This document shows, piece after piece, positions 43,634-53,500 of a stretch of 64,000 nt of DNA. The stretch covers positions 2,283,889 through 2,347,888 of the forward strand of contig DDFJ01000004.1 in assembly GCA_002337125.1 (NCBI GenBank), given 5' to 3'. How positions within the stretch are numbered: the first letter of the stretch is position 1; each line of letters starts with the position of its first letter. A model generated the notes under the pieces. It ran no database searches and had not been told where the DNA came from. It saw only the letters and a program-made list of their open reading frames with translations. A program made the translations under genes and the position numbers. Source of the DNA: Chitinophagaceae bacterium UBA1931. GTDB taxonomy: Bacteria > Bacteroidota > Bacteroidia > Chitinophagales > Chitinophagaceae.

Positions 43634-43664
43634 TTTCGGTTGGCAAAGATATTAACCGATAAGA
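43634..43664 (+). repeat. TTTCGGTTGG dyad element, copy A
   Basis: TTTCGGTTGG, 12 nt, then AACCGATAAGA. Five copies in the window share TTTCGGTTG, a short spacer and AACCRATAA, forming a small hairpin. This copy lies 3' of the gene at 43721 (minus strand) in the opposite orientation to it. Confidence 0.5.
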
Positions 43665-43720
43665 TTTTTTTACGTACATGTATTCCTGGCTTGTACACCG
43701 AACAAAAACACAGGCTGTAA

Positions 43721-44182
43721 TTATAATTTCCAATCCTGAATTTTAAAAGTTCTTGGTTTGTTTCCTTTTACGAGAATGATTTTTGTATTGGAAACCTGAT
43801 CAGGATCAGAAACGAAATTTGTAAGCGTAATTGGTTCGTAGCCCTTTTTTAAAACTGTAAAAGAGAATATGCCTTTTTCAACTCCAATCTCAAACCTTCC
43901 ATTACTATCTGTTTGAACAGATTTGTTATTTTGTACAAGACGAATTTCAACTGTAGAAAGGGGTTTTAAAGTATCTGTACCATTCTCTTTCTTTTCTGGC
44001 TCGTAAACATTTCCATAAATAATCGAAAGATTTGAATCGCCGTAACCGCCGTATTCAAAGTATTCAATTCTGCTGGTGTTGTTCTTTTTATTCTCTGGGA
44101 GTCTCTTTGAAAACTGGTTGTTTTCACAATGGTTAAATATGAAAGCGATTAGTGTCAGGGTTATGAAAATACGCAAGTTCAT
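43721..44182 (-). CDS. Small lipoprotein with carboxypeptidase-regulatory-like domain
   Basis: The 153-residue protein has a lipoprotein-type signal (IAFIFNHC, Cys19). From about residue 55 it has IIYGNVYEP, PLSTVEIRLV, TDSNGRFEIGVEKGIFSFTVLKKGY, a single CarboxypepD_reg-like beta-sandwich. Such domains bind or display on the cell surface. It stands alone. It is flanked by copies of the dyad element. Confidence 0.65.
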   Translation of the reverse strand: MNLRIFITLTLIAFIFNHCENNQFSKRLPENKKNNTSRIEYFEYGGYGDSNLSIIYGNVYEPEKKENGTDTLKPLSTVEIRLVQNNKSVQTDSNGRFEIGVEKGIFSFTVLKKGYEPITLTNFVSDPDQVSNTKIILVKGNKPRTFKIQDWKL

Positions 44183-44245
44183 GTTTAGTAATCAGGGTTT
44201 ATAAATATACAAAATGTACAGAACGTTGTTTTTATCTTATTATCT

Positions 44246-44280
44246 GTTTCGGTTGATAGCAGAAGCCTACCAATAAAAAC
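44246..44280 (+). repeat. TTTCGGTTGG dyad element, copy B
   Basis: GTTTCGGTTGATAG, then TACCAATAAAAAC. Same order of conserved blocks as the other four copies, most diverged in the loop. It is 3' of the CDP-alcohol phosphatidyltransferase-like gene. Confidence 0.4.
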
Positions 44281-44291
44281 AATAACAACCC

Positions 44292-44897
44292 TTATCCATT
44301 AAACATCTTGTCTCGTTTAATTTCTTTTTCTTTTCTGATCAGGATGGAATGATAGAATGTAGGCACATCGTTCGTCCATTTTTTTAATATCAGGATGATG
44401 GCAATAATTTCCATTCTTGTTATAATGCCTGCCCAGAAACAAATGCTGAATAAAACAGTTGATTGACATTGTGCGATGATTTGAACAAGCGTGGCAAACA
44501 ACAGCAGGGTCCACAACTTGGCACCAATTGAATGTGTGGCAATTTCTTTGCGGAATTTTATAAAGCTGATTAAATAGGTTAATGCCTCAACACTTAAAAG
44601 AATGATGAGCTGTGAAGCATTTGATGTGAAAAATGAAGGACAATGAATAAAAGTTGCAACCGCAACAGAAATAAAAAATACCTGGTCGATGCTGGAGTCA
44701 AGCCTTCGGAGCTTTTGTGTTGAAATGTTTAACTGTCTTGCAACAATACCATCAAAAATATCAGTGAGCAGACCAATTGTTAAAAGGATGATGGCAATAA
44801 CCGGGTAGTTGGGTATGTGCATGCTGCTTAATACAATCATCAGCAAGCCGATGAAAAGCCGGGAATAGATCAATGCTTCTGGAATCCGGTACTTCAT
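44292..44897 (-). CDS. CDP-alcohol phosphatidyltransferase family protein
   Basis: The 201-residue membrane protein has about six helices and the family motif DIFDGIVARQLNISTQKLRR-LDSSID split across residues 46-71: D-x2-D-G-x2-A-R-x8-(L)-x3-D-x3-D. The usual Gly of the motif is Leu here, while all four metal/catalytic Asp are kept. It transfers a phospho-alcohol head group from CDP-diacylglycerol or a CDP-alcohol in lipid synthesis. The Gly change could alter the acceptor. No neighbouring lipid genes. Confidence 0.82.
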   Translation of the reverse strand: MKYRIPEALIYSRLFIGLLMIVLSSMHIPNYPVIAIILLTIGLLTDIFDGIVARQLNISTQKLRRLDSSIDQVFFISVAVATFIHCPSFFTSNASQLIILLSVEALTYLISFIKFRKEIATHSIGAKLWTLLLFATLVQIIAQCQSTVLFSICFWAGIITRMEIIAIILILKKWTNDVPTFYHSILIRKEKEIKRDKMFNG

Positions 44898-44926
44898 AAA
44901 TGTGGATGATGTAAAAAGACGCTCTC

Positions 44927-45310
44927 TTACTTTTTATTATTCATAATCTGCTGTACATAGTTATTGAAATGTGCGTAACCATTCACCTGCGGTTTGTCAA
45001 GATCAATCATTTGTCCAAGACCTGTATCAAATACCTGCCATCCTTTTTGTTTCGAAAGCAGCACAAGTTCAAACAGTCCTTGTTCTCCATATAAACTCAG
45101 AATTTTATTGCTTACACTTTCTGAGTCAACAATATATTCTATTTCAAAATTACCCCCTTTAATACACCTGTGGTTTCCATCTGCTTCTATTGTATGAAAG
45201 TAGTTTTCAAGATCTGAACAAAAATCAACTGGTTCTAAAAGCGCTTCGTCAATTTCTTCAACTGCGTGAATTCTCTGCCGTGAATTAAATAAAACAATAT
45301 CCCAACTCAT
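44927..45310 (-). CDS. Hypothetical protein
   Basis: The 127-residue soluble protein starts MSWDIVLFNSRQRI and has ENYFHTIEADGNHRCIKGGNFEIEY and QGLFELVLLSKQKGWQVFDTGLGQMIDL. The pattern is of a small immunity or defence-context protein, but I do not recognise a named family. It is a single gene, 29 bp upstream of the CDP-alcohol enzyme gene in the same direction. Confidence 0.6.
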   Translation of the reverse strand: MSWDIVLFNSRQRIHAVEEIDEALLEPVDFCSDLENYFHTIEADGNHRCIKGGNFEIEYIVDSESVSNKILSLYGEQGLFELVLLSKQKGWQVFDTGLGQMIDLDKPQVNGYAHFNNYVQQIMNNKK

Positions 45311-45508
45311 AATGTATAGGTTCGGTTATTATGAATATACTATAATCAAACTGTTAATCCTAAATCGAGGCACAACATCTTCCCAAACTCGGGAACGATT
45401 GCGTAAATAAAAAAATGAAAGCACTCACAGATTTCTCAAAAATGTGATTAGACTTGTTCCATCATTTCATCAAACTGCTTGCAGAAAAAATAGAGATTGC
45501 TGCTTACG

Positions 45509-46108
45509 ATGCGTTCGTCTTTGCCATATACCAACGATTATGAACTGCTGCAGGGCATTGCATCGGGCAATGCAGATTCGTTCCGTGTGTTGTTTTCGAG
45601 GTACAGGAATAAAGTATATGCCTTCTCATTAAAAATTACCCGTTCGGTTTACCAGGCCGAAGAAATTACACAGGAAGTTTTTCTTAAACTATGGTTGTAC
45701 CGTGAACAGATGGCCGAGGTTGAAAATGCTGAAGCATGGATCATCACCATCACCAAAAATCTTTGTTTTAACCAGCTCAAAAAAACAGCAAACGAAAAAT
45801 GCATTGTTGAACTGCAACGTGAAATCGAAGAAGGCATGCTGGTATCCATTGAGCAACGCATTGATGACCGTGACCTGTTACTGAAAGTGCGGCAGGCGGC
45901 TGCACAGCTTACAGCCAAGGAACAACAGGTGTACCGCATGAACAAAGAGCAGGGTCTTCTCAATGAAGAAATTGCTTCTGCACTTAACATTTCAGAAAAC
46001 ACCGTAAAGGTTCATCTTGCCAATGCATTACGCAAAATCCGCCAGCTGATGGACAGGTATTCAGCAGCAGGTGTGTTTGTTCTTTTCCTGCTCAAAAAAT
46101 TTTTTTAA
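45509..46108 (+). CDS. ECF RNA polymerase sigma factor (FecI/SigW-like) of a polysaccharide locus
   Basis: The start is ATG 45509 (199 residues). Region 2 is at about residues 15-80 (SFRVLFSRYRNKVYAFSLK, then EEITQEVFLKLWLY). Region 4 is at about 130-180 (LTAKEQQVYRMNKEQGLLNEEIASAL, then SENTVKVHLANALRKIR). The C-terminus adds a short hydrophobic tail, VFVLFLLKKFF, often seen in Bacteroidota sigma factors of TonB-linked loci. With the FecR protein 69 bp downstream it should turn on the SusC/D operon when its substrate is bound. Confidence 0.92.
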   Translation: MRSSLPYTNDYELLQGIASGNADSFRVLFSRYRNKVYAFSLKITRSVYQAEEITQEVFLKLWLYREQMAEVENAEAWIITITKNLCFNQLKKTANEKCIVELQREIEEGMLVSIEQRIDDRDLLLKVRQAAAQLTAKEQQVYRMNKEQGLLNEEIASALNISENTVKVHLANALRKIRQLMDRYSAAGVFVLFLLKKFF

Positions 46109-46177
46109 AAACATCTAATCCTTTTTTCTTTCCCGGTTGTCTGCTTAGTAAGGGTCATCCTTTTTACCCGTTAAGCC

Positions 46178-47353
46178 ATGACAAGCGAACGATTGCAATA
46201 CTTACTGGATCTTTATTTATCCCGCCAGTCCTCTTCGGCAGAAGAGCAGGAATTGTATGCAGTCATTCATTCAGGTGAATACGAGGAAGAAATCAAAAAC
46301 CGCTTAGGTGATCAATGGGAAGAACTGAGCCGCACGGCACGCCTCGGCGATGAACAGGCCGAACGCATGTTGCAGTTTATTCTTCAGCAACGACCCGCAG
46401 CACCTGTTATACCCTGGTACAAAACAACCATGTTCCGCAGGTTATCAGCAGCAGCTGCAGTTGCTTCGCTTTTATTTCTTTCTGTTTTCTATTTCTTTCA
46501 ATCAAAAAATAACACAGCTTCAGTTGCAGGTAACGGCAAGGTTAAACATACTGATATAGCTCCCGGACAAAACGGGGCCATTCTTCGTTTGGCTGATGGA
46601 TCATCGATTGTACTCGACAGTGCACACGATGGTATCTTATCACAACAAGGCAATACCGTTGCTATGAAAGATGGTGCACAGCTCAGCTATGTAAAAGGTG
46701 GTTCAGGAAAAACAGCAACAGGTTATAATACCATTGAAACACCAAGAGGCCGCCAGTTCCAGTTAACATTGGAAGATGGTACAAAGGTTTGGTTAAACGC
46801 TTCTTCTTCCATTCGTTTCCCGGTTGTGTTTCATGGTACGGAACGTCCTGTTGAAATTACCGGCGAAGTATATTTTGAAGTGGCAAAGAATAAAGACAAA
46901 CCATTTATTGTGCACAGCGGCGATATGCAGGTGCAGGTGCTGGGCACACACTTCAATGTAAACGCATACAAAGACGAGTCAACCATTAATACCACACTCA
47001 TCGAAGGAAGCGTAAGAATCAGCAAGGGAAAAACTGCCGGTATGCTAAAACCGGGTCAGCAGGCACAGGTATCAGGTGCCGGTAGTTTACGCATTAAAGA
47101 ACATGCAGATATGGAAGAAGTATTGTCGTGGAAAAACGGTCGCTTTGCTTTTGCTAATGCAGATCTGGAATCTATTATGCGGCAGGTAAGCAAATGGTAT
47201 GATGTGGATGTGGAATATGCAGGTCAGGTACCCAACAGAACATTTACAGCAGATATATCACGCAACACCAACCTTTCGGAGTTTCTGAAAGTGCTGGAAC
47301 TAAGTAATATTCATTTCCGCATTGATGGACGGAAACTGATTGTATTACCCTGA
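46178..47353 (+). CDS. FecR-family anti-sigma factor
   Basis: The 391-residue protein has a cytoplasmic N-terminal part (1-85), one membrane helix at about 88-110 (SAAAAVASLLFLSVFYFF), and a periplasmic FecR domain (GYNTIETPRGRQFQLTLEDGTKVWLNASSSIRFP) plus a C-terminal DUF4974-like STN-type part (WKNGRFAFANADLESIMRQV). It holds the ECF sigma factor and receives the signal from the SusC N-terminal domain. Gene order sigma, FecR, SusC, SusD is the usual one. Confidence 0.92.
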   Translation: MTSERLQYLLDLYLSRQSSSAEEQELYAVIHSGEYEEEIKNRLGDQWEELSRTARLGDEQAERMLQFILQQRPAAPVIPWYKTTMFRRLSAAAAVASLLFLSVFYFFQSKNNTASVAGNGKVKHTDIAPGQNGAILRLADGSSIVLDSAHDGILSQQGNTVAMKDGAQLSYVKGGSGKTATGYNTIETPRGRQFQLTLEDGTKVWLNASSSIRFPVVFHGTERPVEITGEVYFEVAKNKDKPFIVHSGDMQVQVLGTHFNVNAYKDESTINTTLIEGSVRISKGKTAGMLKPGQQAQVSGAGSLRIKEHADMEEVLSWKNGRFAFANADLESIMRQVSKWYDVDVEYAGQVPNRTFTADISRNTNLSEFLKVLELSNIHFRIDGRKLIVLP

Positions 47354-47418
47354 GAAAACAGTCGTTGCTGATTTGTGAATAATACCACTATTACAGATAT
47401 GCCTGGTAAAAATAAAAA

Positions 47419-47443
47419 CCGCCCCGGGTTGCAGCCGGAGCGG
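47419..47443 (+). terminator. GC-rich hairpin between the fecR and susC genes
   Basis: Stem CCGC / GCGG with inner CCGG / CCGG around a short loop and one mismatch (47419-47443), 66 bp after the FecR stop and 72 bp before the SusC start. It may terminate the regulatory mRNA or set a separate structural transcript. No T tract. Confidence 0.4.
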
Positions 47444-47514
47444 AAGAAATTCAGGTTATCCAGTAATAAGTCTTGTAGGATCATTTTATTGTTTAACCCA
47501 AACCAAACAAAAGT

Positions 47515-50500
47515 ATGAAATTGTTTGCTTCCGTTTTGCCCCGGCATCGCAGTTCCCGGGGTTTCACCAAAACATTACGGATTATGAAACTGACTGCTAT
47601 TATTTTATTAGCATTCTGTCTGCAGGTAAGTGCAAGAAGCGACGCCCAGAGTGTTAGCTTGTCTGAAAAAAATGTGTCACTTGAAAAAGTGTTTAAATCC
47701 ATTAAGAAACAGACAGGTTACGATTTCTGGTACGAAAACAAACTTCTCGAAAACGGGCAGAAAGTAACGATTGTTGTCAACAACCAACCGTTGTCACAGG
47801 TGCTGGATCTTTGTTTTAAAGATCAGCCCTTCACGTGGTCAATTGTTGGAAAAATTATTGTGGTAAAAGCAAAGGCTCCGGTTGTTGCCGATGAGCCTGT
47901 TGCACTTCCACCACCACCGCCTCCTCCACCGCCACCCGTTGAAGTAAGAGGTAAAGTGGTGAATGAAAAAGGCGAACCCGTTGCTTCTGCTTCTGTAACA
48001 GTAAAGGGAACCAGCACTGGTACAACTACAGGAAACAATGGTGAGTTTTCTATCTCAGTTCCTGAAGGCAAAAAAATTCTCGTCATCAGTTCAGTTGGTT
48101 ACAATGTTGCCGAAGTAAATATTGGTACAGGAGGTTTTGTTACGGTAACACTCACACTGAAACCGGTAACCACAGAAGAAATTGTAGTGGTGGGTTATGG
48201 TACACAACGCCAGAAAGATCTTACAGGCGCTATCTCAGCAATCAGCAGTAAAGATTTTAACGAGGGTATGGTGATGAGTGCACAACAAAGTGTACAGGGT
48301 AAACTCGCTGGTGTAAACATTGCACAGAACAGTGGTAAGCCCGGCGGTTCCAATACAGTAAGAGTTCGTGGTGGTACATCACTTACTTCTTCCAACGATC
48401 CGTTATATGTAATTGATGGTGTTCCTATTTCTAACAGCGCAGGTGTTGGGCAGGCAAATATCAACAACTATGGTATTGATGTATTTGACGAAGAGCCTAC
48501 CAACCCGTTAATGACTTTGAACCCTGATGACATTGAATCCATCACCGTTTTAAAAGATGCATCTGCAACAGCCATCTATGGTGCAAGAGCCGCTAATGGT
48601 GTAATTGTAATTACAACCAAGAAGGGCACAACAGGAAAAGCAAAAATCACTGTTGGTTCATCAGTTGCTGTTTCAAAAATTGCCAAGATGTATGATGTGC
48701 TTTCAGCAGGTGATTACCGCAAAGAAGTGGCAGCTCTTGGTTTAGCCATTGATGATAAAGGTGCCAATACAAACTGGCAGGATAAGATTTACCGTGTGGG
48801 TGTTTCACAGGATCATTATTTATCAATGGCAGGTGGTGCCAATAAAACAATGTACCGTGCATCACTTGGTTATGGTAACCAGCAGGGTGTGATGCTTGCA
48901 TCAAGTCTTAACCGTACCAATGTGCGTATTAATATCAACCATACTGAGTTGAACGACAAGCTCACATTTGATATGCGTGTAAACTATGGCCAAACGTTCA
49001 GTAAACAGGCTCCTGTTTCAAATACGGTTGGTAGTGAGTTTGGTACAAGTATGAACTATGAAGCAATGGTATTTAACCCAACATACCCGGTGTATGATGC
49101 AAGTGGCAACTACAATTTCGTTGCACCTTACAGGGTTAATCCTGTTTCTTATTCCGACCAGATATTAGACCAGTTAACCAATAACCGCTTTTTGGGTAAC
49201 CTGTCTACTACATTAAAAATAACAGAACCCTTAAGCATTAAACCTCAACCTCGGTTACACCAATCAAAACATCAACCGTAATTCCTTTATCAGCAAAAAC
49301 AACCTGATTGGTAAAGGAACCAGCGGTTATGCAAGTGTGCAGAAACTGGAAGATTACAGCAAACTGCTTGAAACGGTTATTAAATACAACAAGCATTTTG
49401 CTAAACATGGTGTGGAAGCAATGGCCGGTTATTCCTATCAGTATTTTGTAAATGAAGGCGACCGTACAACTGCAACCGGATTTTTATCCGATGAATTCAA
49501 ATGGTACAGTCTGCAGGCTGCAAGCTCCGTTACAGGCGTAAATACATTTAAAGGAACCAACACACTTATCTCTTTCTACGGAAGAGCAAACTATAACTAC
49601 GACGACCGCTTCCTGGTAACAGGAACACTGCGCCGTGATGGTTCAAGCCGTTTTGGTTCTGGTAACAAATGGGGTATGTTCCCTTCGGGTTCAGTGGCAT
49701 GGCGTTTGTCAAGAGAAAAATTCTTTGATGTAAAACCCATCTCCGATTTAAAACTTCGTGTAAGCTACGGCGTTACAGGTAACCAGGAAATCGGCAACCT
49801 TGCATCACAGCAAACACTGGGTGCAACTTCAGCAGGTTATATTGTAGGTGGTACAAGAATCACAACCGTATTACCTCAGCAGTATGCCAACCCTAATTTA
49901 AGATGGGAACAAACTGCACAGTTTGATGCGGGTATCGACTTTACATTGTTTGATGGAAGACTTCGTGGTGTGGTTGATTATTACGTGAAGAAAACAACAG
50001 ACCTCTTGCTGCGTATTCCTGTTCCGTCACCAACTGCAGTAAGCACACAGCTTGCCAACGTAGGTAGTGTTCAAAACAAAGGTGTTGAAATTGAACTTAC
50101 AGGAAAGGTGATTGATAAAACAACTTTCAAATGGGAATCAAACTTCAACATCAGCTTTAATAAAAACAAAGTGTTGAGTTTATCAAACGAGCAGTTCAGT
50201 GGTAACAACATTCAGCTGGCACCATTGCAGGGAACTGTATCACTTGGAAAATTTGCACAGTTGATTTTACCAGGCCAGCCATTAGGTACATTCTGGGGTC
50301 CACGTTTTACAGGAATCAGCGGTGGTAAAGAAACATTTGCTGCAGGTGCTGATACCATCATTGGTTGTGCTCAACCCAAATTCATCTTTGGTTTCGGTAA
50401 TACATTTAAATACAAACAATGGACATTGAACTTTTTGTTCAGGGGTTCAGTTGGAAACGATGTGTTTAATCTTACAGCAGCCAACATGAGTTACCTGAGT

Positions 50501-50836
50501 AACCTGCCCGGTAAAAACGTATTTAAGTCAGCTGTATCAAGTGGCTTAGGCAGGGATGCTGGTAAAACATTTTCATCACGCTGGATAGAAGACGGAAGTT
50601 TTGTACGTCTTTCAAATCTTACACTGAGTTATGACTTTAATGTGAAGAAAACATTTATCTCATCAGTGAATGTGTTCCTTTCAGGACAAAACCTGTTGCT
50701 CTTTACCAAGTATTCAGGACTTGATCCCGAAGTAAATGCAGAAGTATCAAGAACAGGTGTTGCGCCGCTGGGTATTGATTATCTCGGTTACCCAAGTGCA
50801 CGCACATTCAGCGCTGGCTTTAACATGTCATTCTAA
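47515..50836 (+). CDS. susC: SusC/RagA TonB-dependent outer membrane receptor, interrupted by a one-base frameshift
   Basis: The protein (about 1,106 residues) is split into two frames. The first (47515-49281) has a signal region, an STN domain (residues 50-120), a poly-proline linker (PPPPPPPPPP), a CarboxypepD_reg domain (about 140-220) and the plug (VVVGYGTQRQKDLTGAI, YVIDGVPIS, SITVLKDASATAIYGARAANGVI). The second frame (49337-50836 as a frame; alignment starts about 49242) is the rest of the barrel and ends GFNMSF. An extra A in the AAA at 49240-49242 shifts the frame (LSIK to NLNLGY). Sequencing error or a recent mutation are equally possible. It imports polymer fragments with SusD. Confidence 0.85.
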
Positions 50837-50859
50837 TTAACTATTCAAAACTCATTTAT

Positions 50860-52380
50860 ATGAACCTTAAGTTTAAAATAATGGCTGCAGGCTTACTGGT
50901 AAGTTCCTTGCTTACCTCCTGCACAAAACTTGATGAGGAAAAGTTTGGCAGCCTTTCGCCTGATAATTATTATCAAAACGAGCAGGCGGCACTTTCATCG
51001 GTAGTAGGTGTTTATCAATTACTTTCTTATAATGTTGATATAGGCGATCCATGGCGTATGAAAGAATTCAGCACCGATGAATTTATTGTACCGGGAAGAG
51101 CAAGTGGTGGCTGGTACGATCAGAGCAATGTTGATTTAACCAAGCACGTGGAGAATGCAGATAACAACACCATTGCAAGAGCATGGACACAAATTTTCCA
51201 GGAAATAGGAACAGCGAATGCTGTGCTCGAAAGTTTGCAGGCATCGCCCAACAAAGACAAACTCAAAGCGTTGATTGCTGAAACAAGAGCATTGCGTGCT
51301 TATGGTTATTTCTTTGCAATGGATAACTGGGGCAATGTACCGTTGGTAACTGTTGCAAGGATTGATCCCAAAGACCTGCCCAAAACAACTTCAAGAGCAG
51401 ATGTGTACAAGTTTATTGAAACTGAAATGCTGGCTGCTGTTGCCGATCTGCCTTCAATCAAAGATGTAAACCGTGCAGCTTACTATCCACGCTTTACCAA
51501 AGAATCGGTTTATACAGCATTGGCTTATATGTATCTCAATGCACAGGTTTATACAGGTACTGCACAATGGCAGAAAGTAGTTGATAATTGTAACCTTGTA
51601 ATTAATACAGGTGCATTCAGCCTTACACCAAAAGTCATTGACAATTTTACATCTACATCACAGGCATCTTCAACAGAAATTATCTCTGCATTTACAAAAG
51701 ATCCTACACAGAATGCAGGTAACAACCAGTTTATCCTTTACACACAAAATGGTTTGGATCAGTTGAAGTACAACCTGCCTTTTGGTCCTGCAAATGGTTA
51801 CAGCACAACACAGGCGGCTTTGGATAAATACGAAAATTCAGACGTACGTAAAAGCATGATTGAATACGGCCCGCAGTTTTACCTCGACGGTGTAACTCCG
51901 TTGAAATATCCAAACGGTACACAACTTGTTTTAATACCGGTACAGGATATCATTGCAGCACAGGATAACGAAGGATACAAAGTATTAAAGTATACACCAA
52001 TTGGTGCAAAGTGGTCGGGCTTTAATGCAGATAATGATTTAATACTCGAACGTTATTCAAACGTGTTACTCATGAAAGCTGAAGCAATCTTCCGTCAGTC
52101 GGGTTCTACTCCTGAAGTGGTATCGTTGGTAAACCAGGTAAGAACACGCAGTGGTGCAAGTTCATTATCATCCGTAACACTGCAGGCAATCGAAGACGAA
52201 CGTGCAAGAGAATTTTTGTGGGAAGGTTGCAGAAGAACAGACCAGATCCGTTTCGGTGATTACTTCACAGGAACATGGGCGTTCAAAACAACTGTATCTG
52301 CTGACTTCCGTAAACTTTACCCAATTCCAAATCAGCAGATCAAAGCAAACCCGAATCTTACGCAGAACCCGGGTTATTAA
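50860..52380 (+). CDS. susD: SusD/RagB-family surface lipoprotein
   Basis: The 506-residue protein has a lipoprotein signal (LVSSLLTSC, Cys21) and the SusD-type helical TPR layout: DNYYQNEQAALSSVVGVYQLL, ETRALRAYGYFFAMDNWGNVPL, ESVYTALAYMYLNAQVY, and the C-terminal RARE-FLWEGCRRTDQIRFG (ERAREFLWEG) plus LYPIPNQQIKANPNLTQNPGY. By family it binds glycans and lids the SusC barrel. It starts 24 bp after susC. Confidence 0.94.
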   Translation: MNLKFKIMAAGLLVSSLLTSCTKLDEEKFGSLSPDNYYQNEQAALSSVVGVYQLLSYNVDIGDPWRMKEFSTDEFIVPGRASGGWYDQSNVDLTKHVENADNNTIARAWTQIFQEIGTANAVLESLQASPNKDKLKALIAETRALRAYGYFFAMDNWGNVPLVTVARIDPKDLPKTTSRADVYKFIETEMLAAVADLPSIKDVNRAAYYPRFTKESVYTALAYMYLNAQVYTGTAQWQKVVDNCNLVINTGAFSLTPKVIDNFTSTSQASSTEIISAFTKDPTQNAGNNQFILYTQNGLDQLKYNLPFGPANGYSTTQAALDKYENSDVRKSMIEYGPQFYLDGVTPLKYPNGTQLVLIPVQDIIAAQDNEGYKVLKYTPIGAKWSGFNADNDLILERYSNVLLMKAEAIFRQSGSTPEVVSLVNQVRTRSGASSLSSVTLQAIEDERAREFLWEGCRRTDQIRFGDYFTGTWAFKTTVSADFRKLYPIPNQQIKANPNLTQNPGY

Positions 52381-52419
52381 TCGGCATTTTTTTTAAACAT
52401 AAGACAAGCTAGCAATCGA

Positions 52420-52443
52420 ACGGGGCTGTTTCTACAGTCCCGT
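52420..52443 (+). terminator. Terminator hairpin after susD
   Basis: Stem ACGGG-CTGT / ACAG-CCCGT with loop TTCT (52420-52443), one wobble position, followed by CATTTTATG. It is 40 bp after the susD stop and 39 bp before the esterase gene, so expression past this point may be reduced. Confidence 0.55.
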
Positions 52444-52481
52444 CATTTTATGAACCTTCAATATTTTTATTTTGAACCAAT

Positions 52482-53471
52482 ATGAACAGGAAGCTTTTAA
52501 TATGTATCACCACAGTTCTTTCCATACTGTTATTACAGAACGTATGGGCCCAGAACAAACCAATACCCATCGACAGCAGCTACAGCGTAGCCAATGTGTA
52601 CAAACAGATCCACAAGGATTTTCCGTATGCAGTTCCTGCCAAAGATTCTGTACCTGCAGGAGTTATTGCCGTTCGCAATCTTGTTTATACAACACTGCCG
52701 GAAACACCGTTTGGCAAAAGGGATCTGCACCTCGATGTATTTCGTCCGCAAGGCAAAGGCACACATCCTGCGCTCATCATGATACATGGTGGAGGCTGGC
52801 GCTCAGGCACACGTAGTATGCAGGTGCCCATGGCACAAATGCTCGCAGCAAAAGGATTTGTTACTGTGCCGGTTGAATACCAGTTATCACTTGAAGCAAA
52901 ATATCCTGCTGCTATTCATAATATCAAATCGGCTATACGCTGGGTAAAACTGCATGCAGCTGAATATGGAATTGATACAAACCGTATTGCTGTATCAGGT
53001 TGTTCAGCAGGCGGACAACTTGCTGCATTAATTGGTATGACCAATGGCGTGGAATTGTTTGAAGGCAATATGGGTAACACAGGTGCAAGCAGTAATGTAA
53101 AAGCCATTGTTGATATTGATGGTGTGCTTGATTTTATGGCACCATCATCACTTAACCTCGACCGCAAACCCAACTCACCCGATATTGAATGGCTCGGCGG
53201 ATCGTTTGAAGAAAAACCAATGATCTGGAAACAGGCTTCTGCTATTTTCTGGGCATCACAAAAAACAGCTGTCCCGGTTATGTTTTTCAACAGTGGTTAT
53301 TCACGCTTTCATTCAGGACAGGATGAGCTCATTGGTATGATGAATGAATGGGGTATTTACACACAGGTACATAAGTTTAATGTAATGGTACACCCGTTCT
53401 GGTTGTTTCATCCATGGGTGGATGAAACGGTTGATGTAACAGCAGCCTTTCTTAAAAAAGTGCTTCAGTAA
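52482..53471 (+). CDS. Secreted alpha/beta hydrolase (carbohydrate esterase-like)
   Basis: The 329-residue protein has a signal peptide (to VWAQ, residue 24). It has HGGGW (102-106, oxyanion) and VSGCSAGG (Ser175), both typical of BD-FAE/esterase-lipase enzymes, with Asp and His later (HPFWLFHPWVDE near the end). In this pectin locus it probably removes acetyl or feruloyl groups from pectin side chains; that is inference from neighbours. Confidence 0.85.
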   Translation: MNRKLLICITTVLSILLLQNVWAQNKPIPIDSSYSVANVYKQIHKDFPYAVPAKDSVPAGVIAVRNLVYTTLPETPFGKRDLHLDVFRPQGKGTHPALIMIHGGGWRSGTRSMQVPMAQMLAAKGFVTVPVEYQLSLEAKYPAAIHNIKSAIRWVKLHAAEYGIDTNRIAVSGCSAGGQLAALIGMTNGVELFEGNMGNTGASSNVKAIVDIDGVLDFMAPSSLNLDRKPNSPDIEWLGGSFEEKPMIWKQASAIFWASQKTAVPVMFFNSGYSRFHSGQDELIGMMNEWGIYTQVHKFNVMVHPFWLFHPWVDETVDVTAAFLKKVLQ

Positions 53472-53500
53472 ATTCGTGATTGATGTAAACTTGTGATTCT

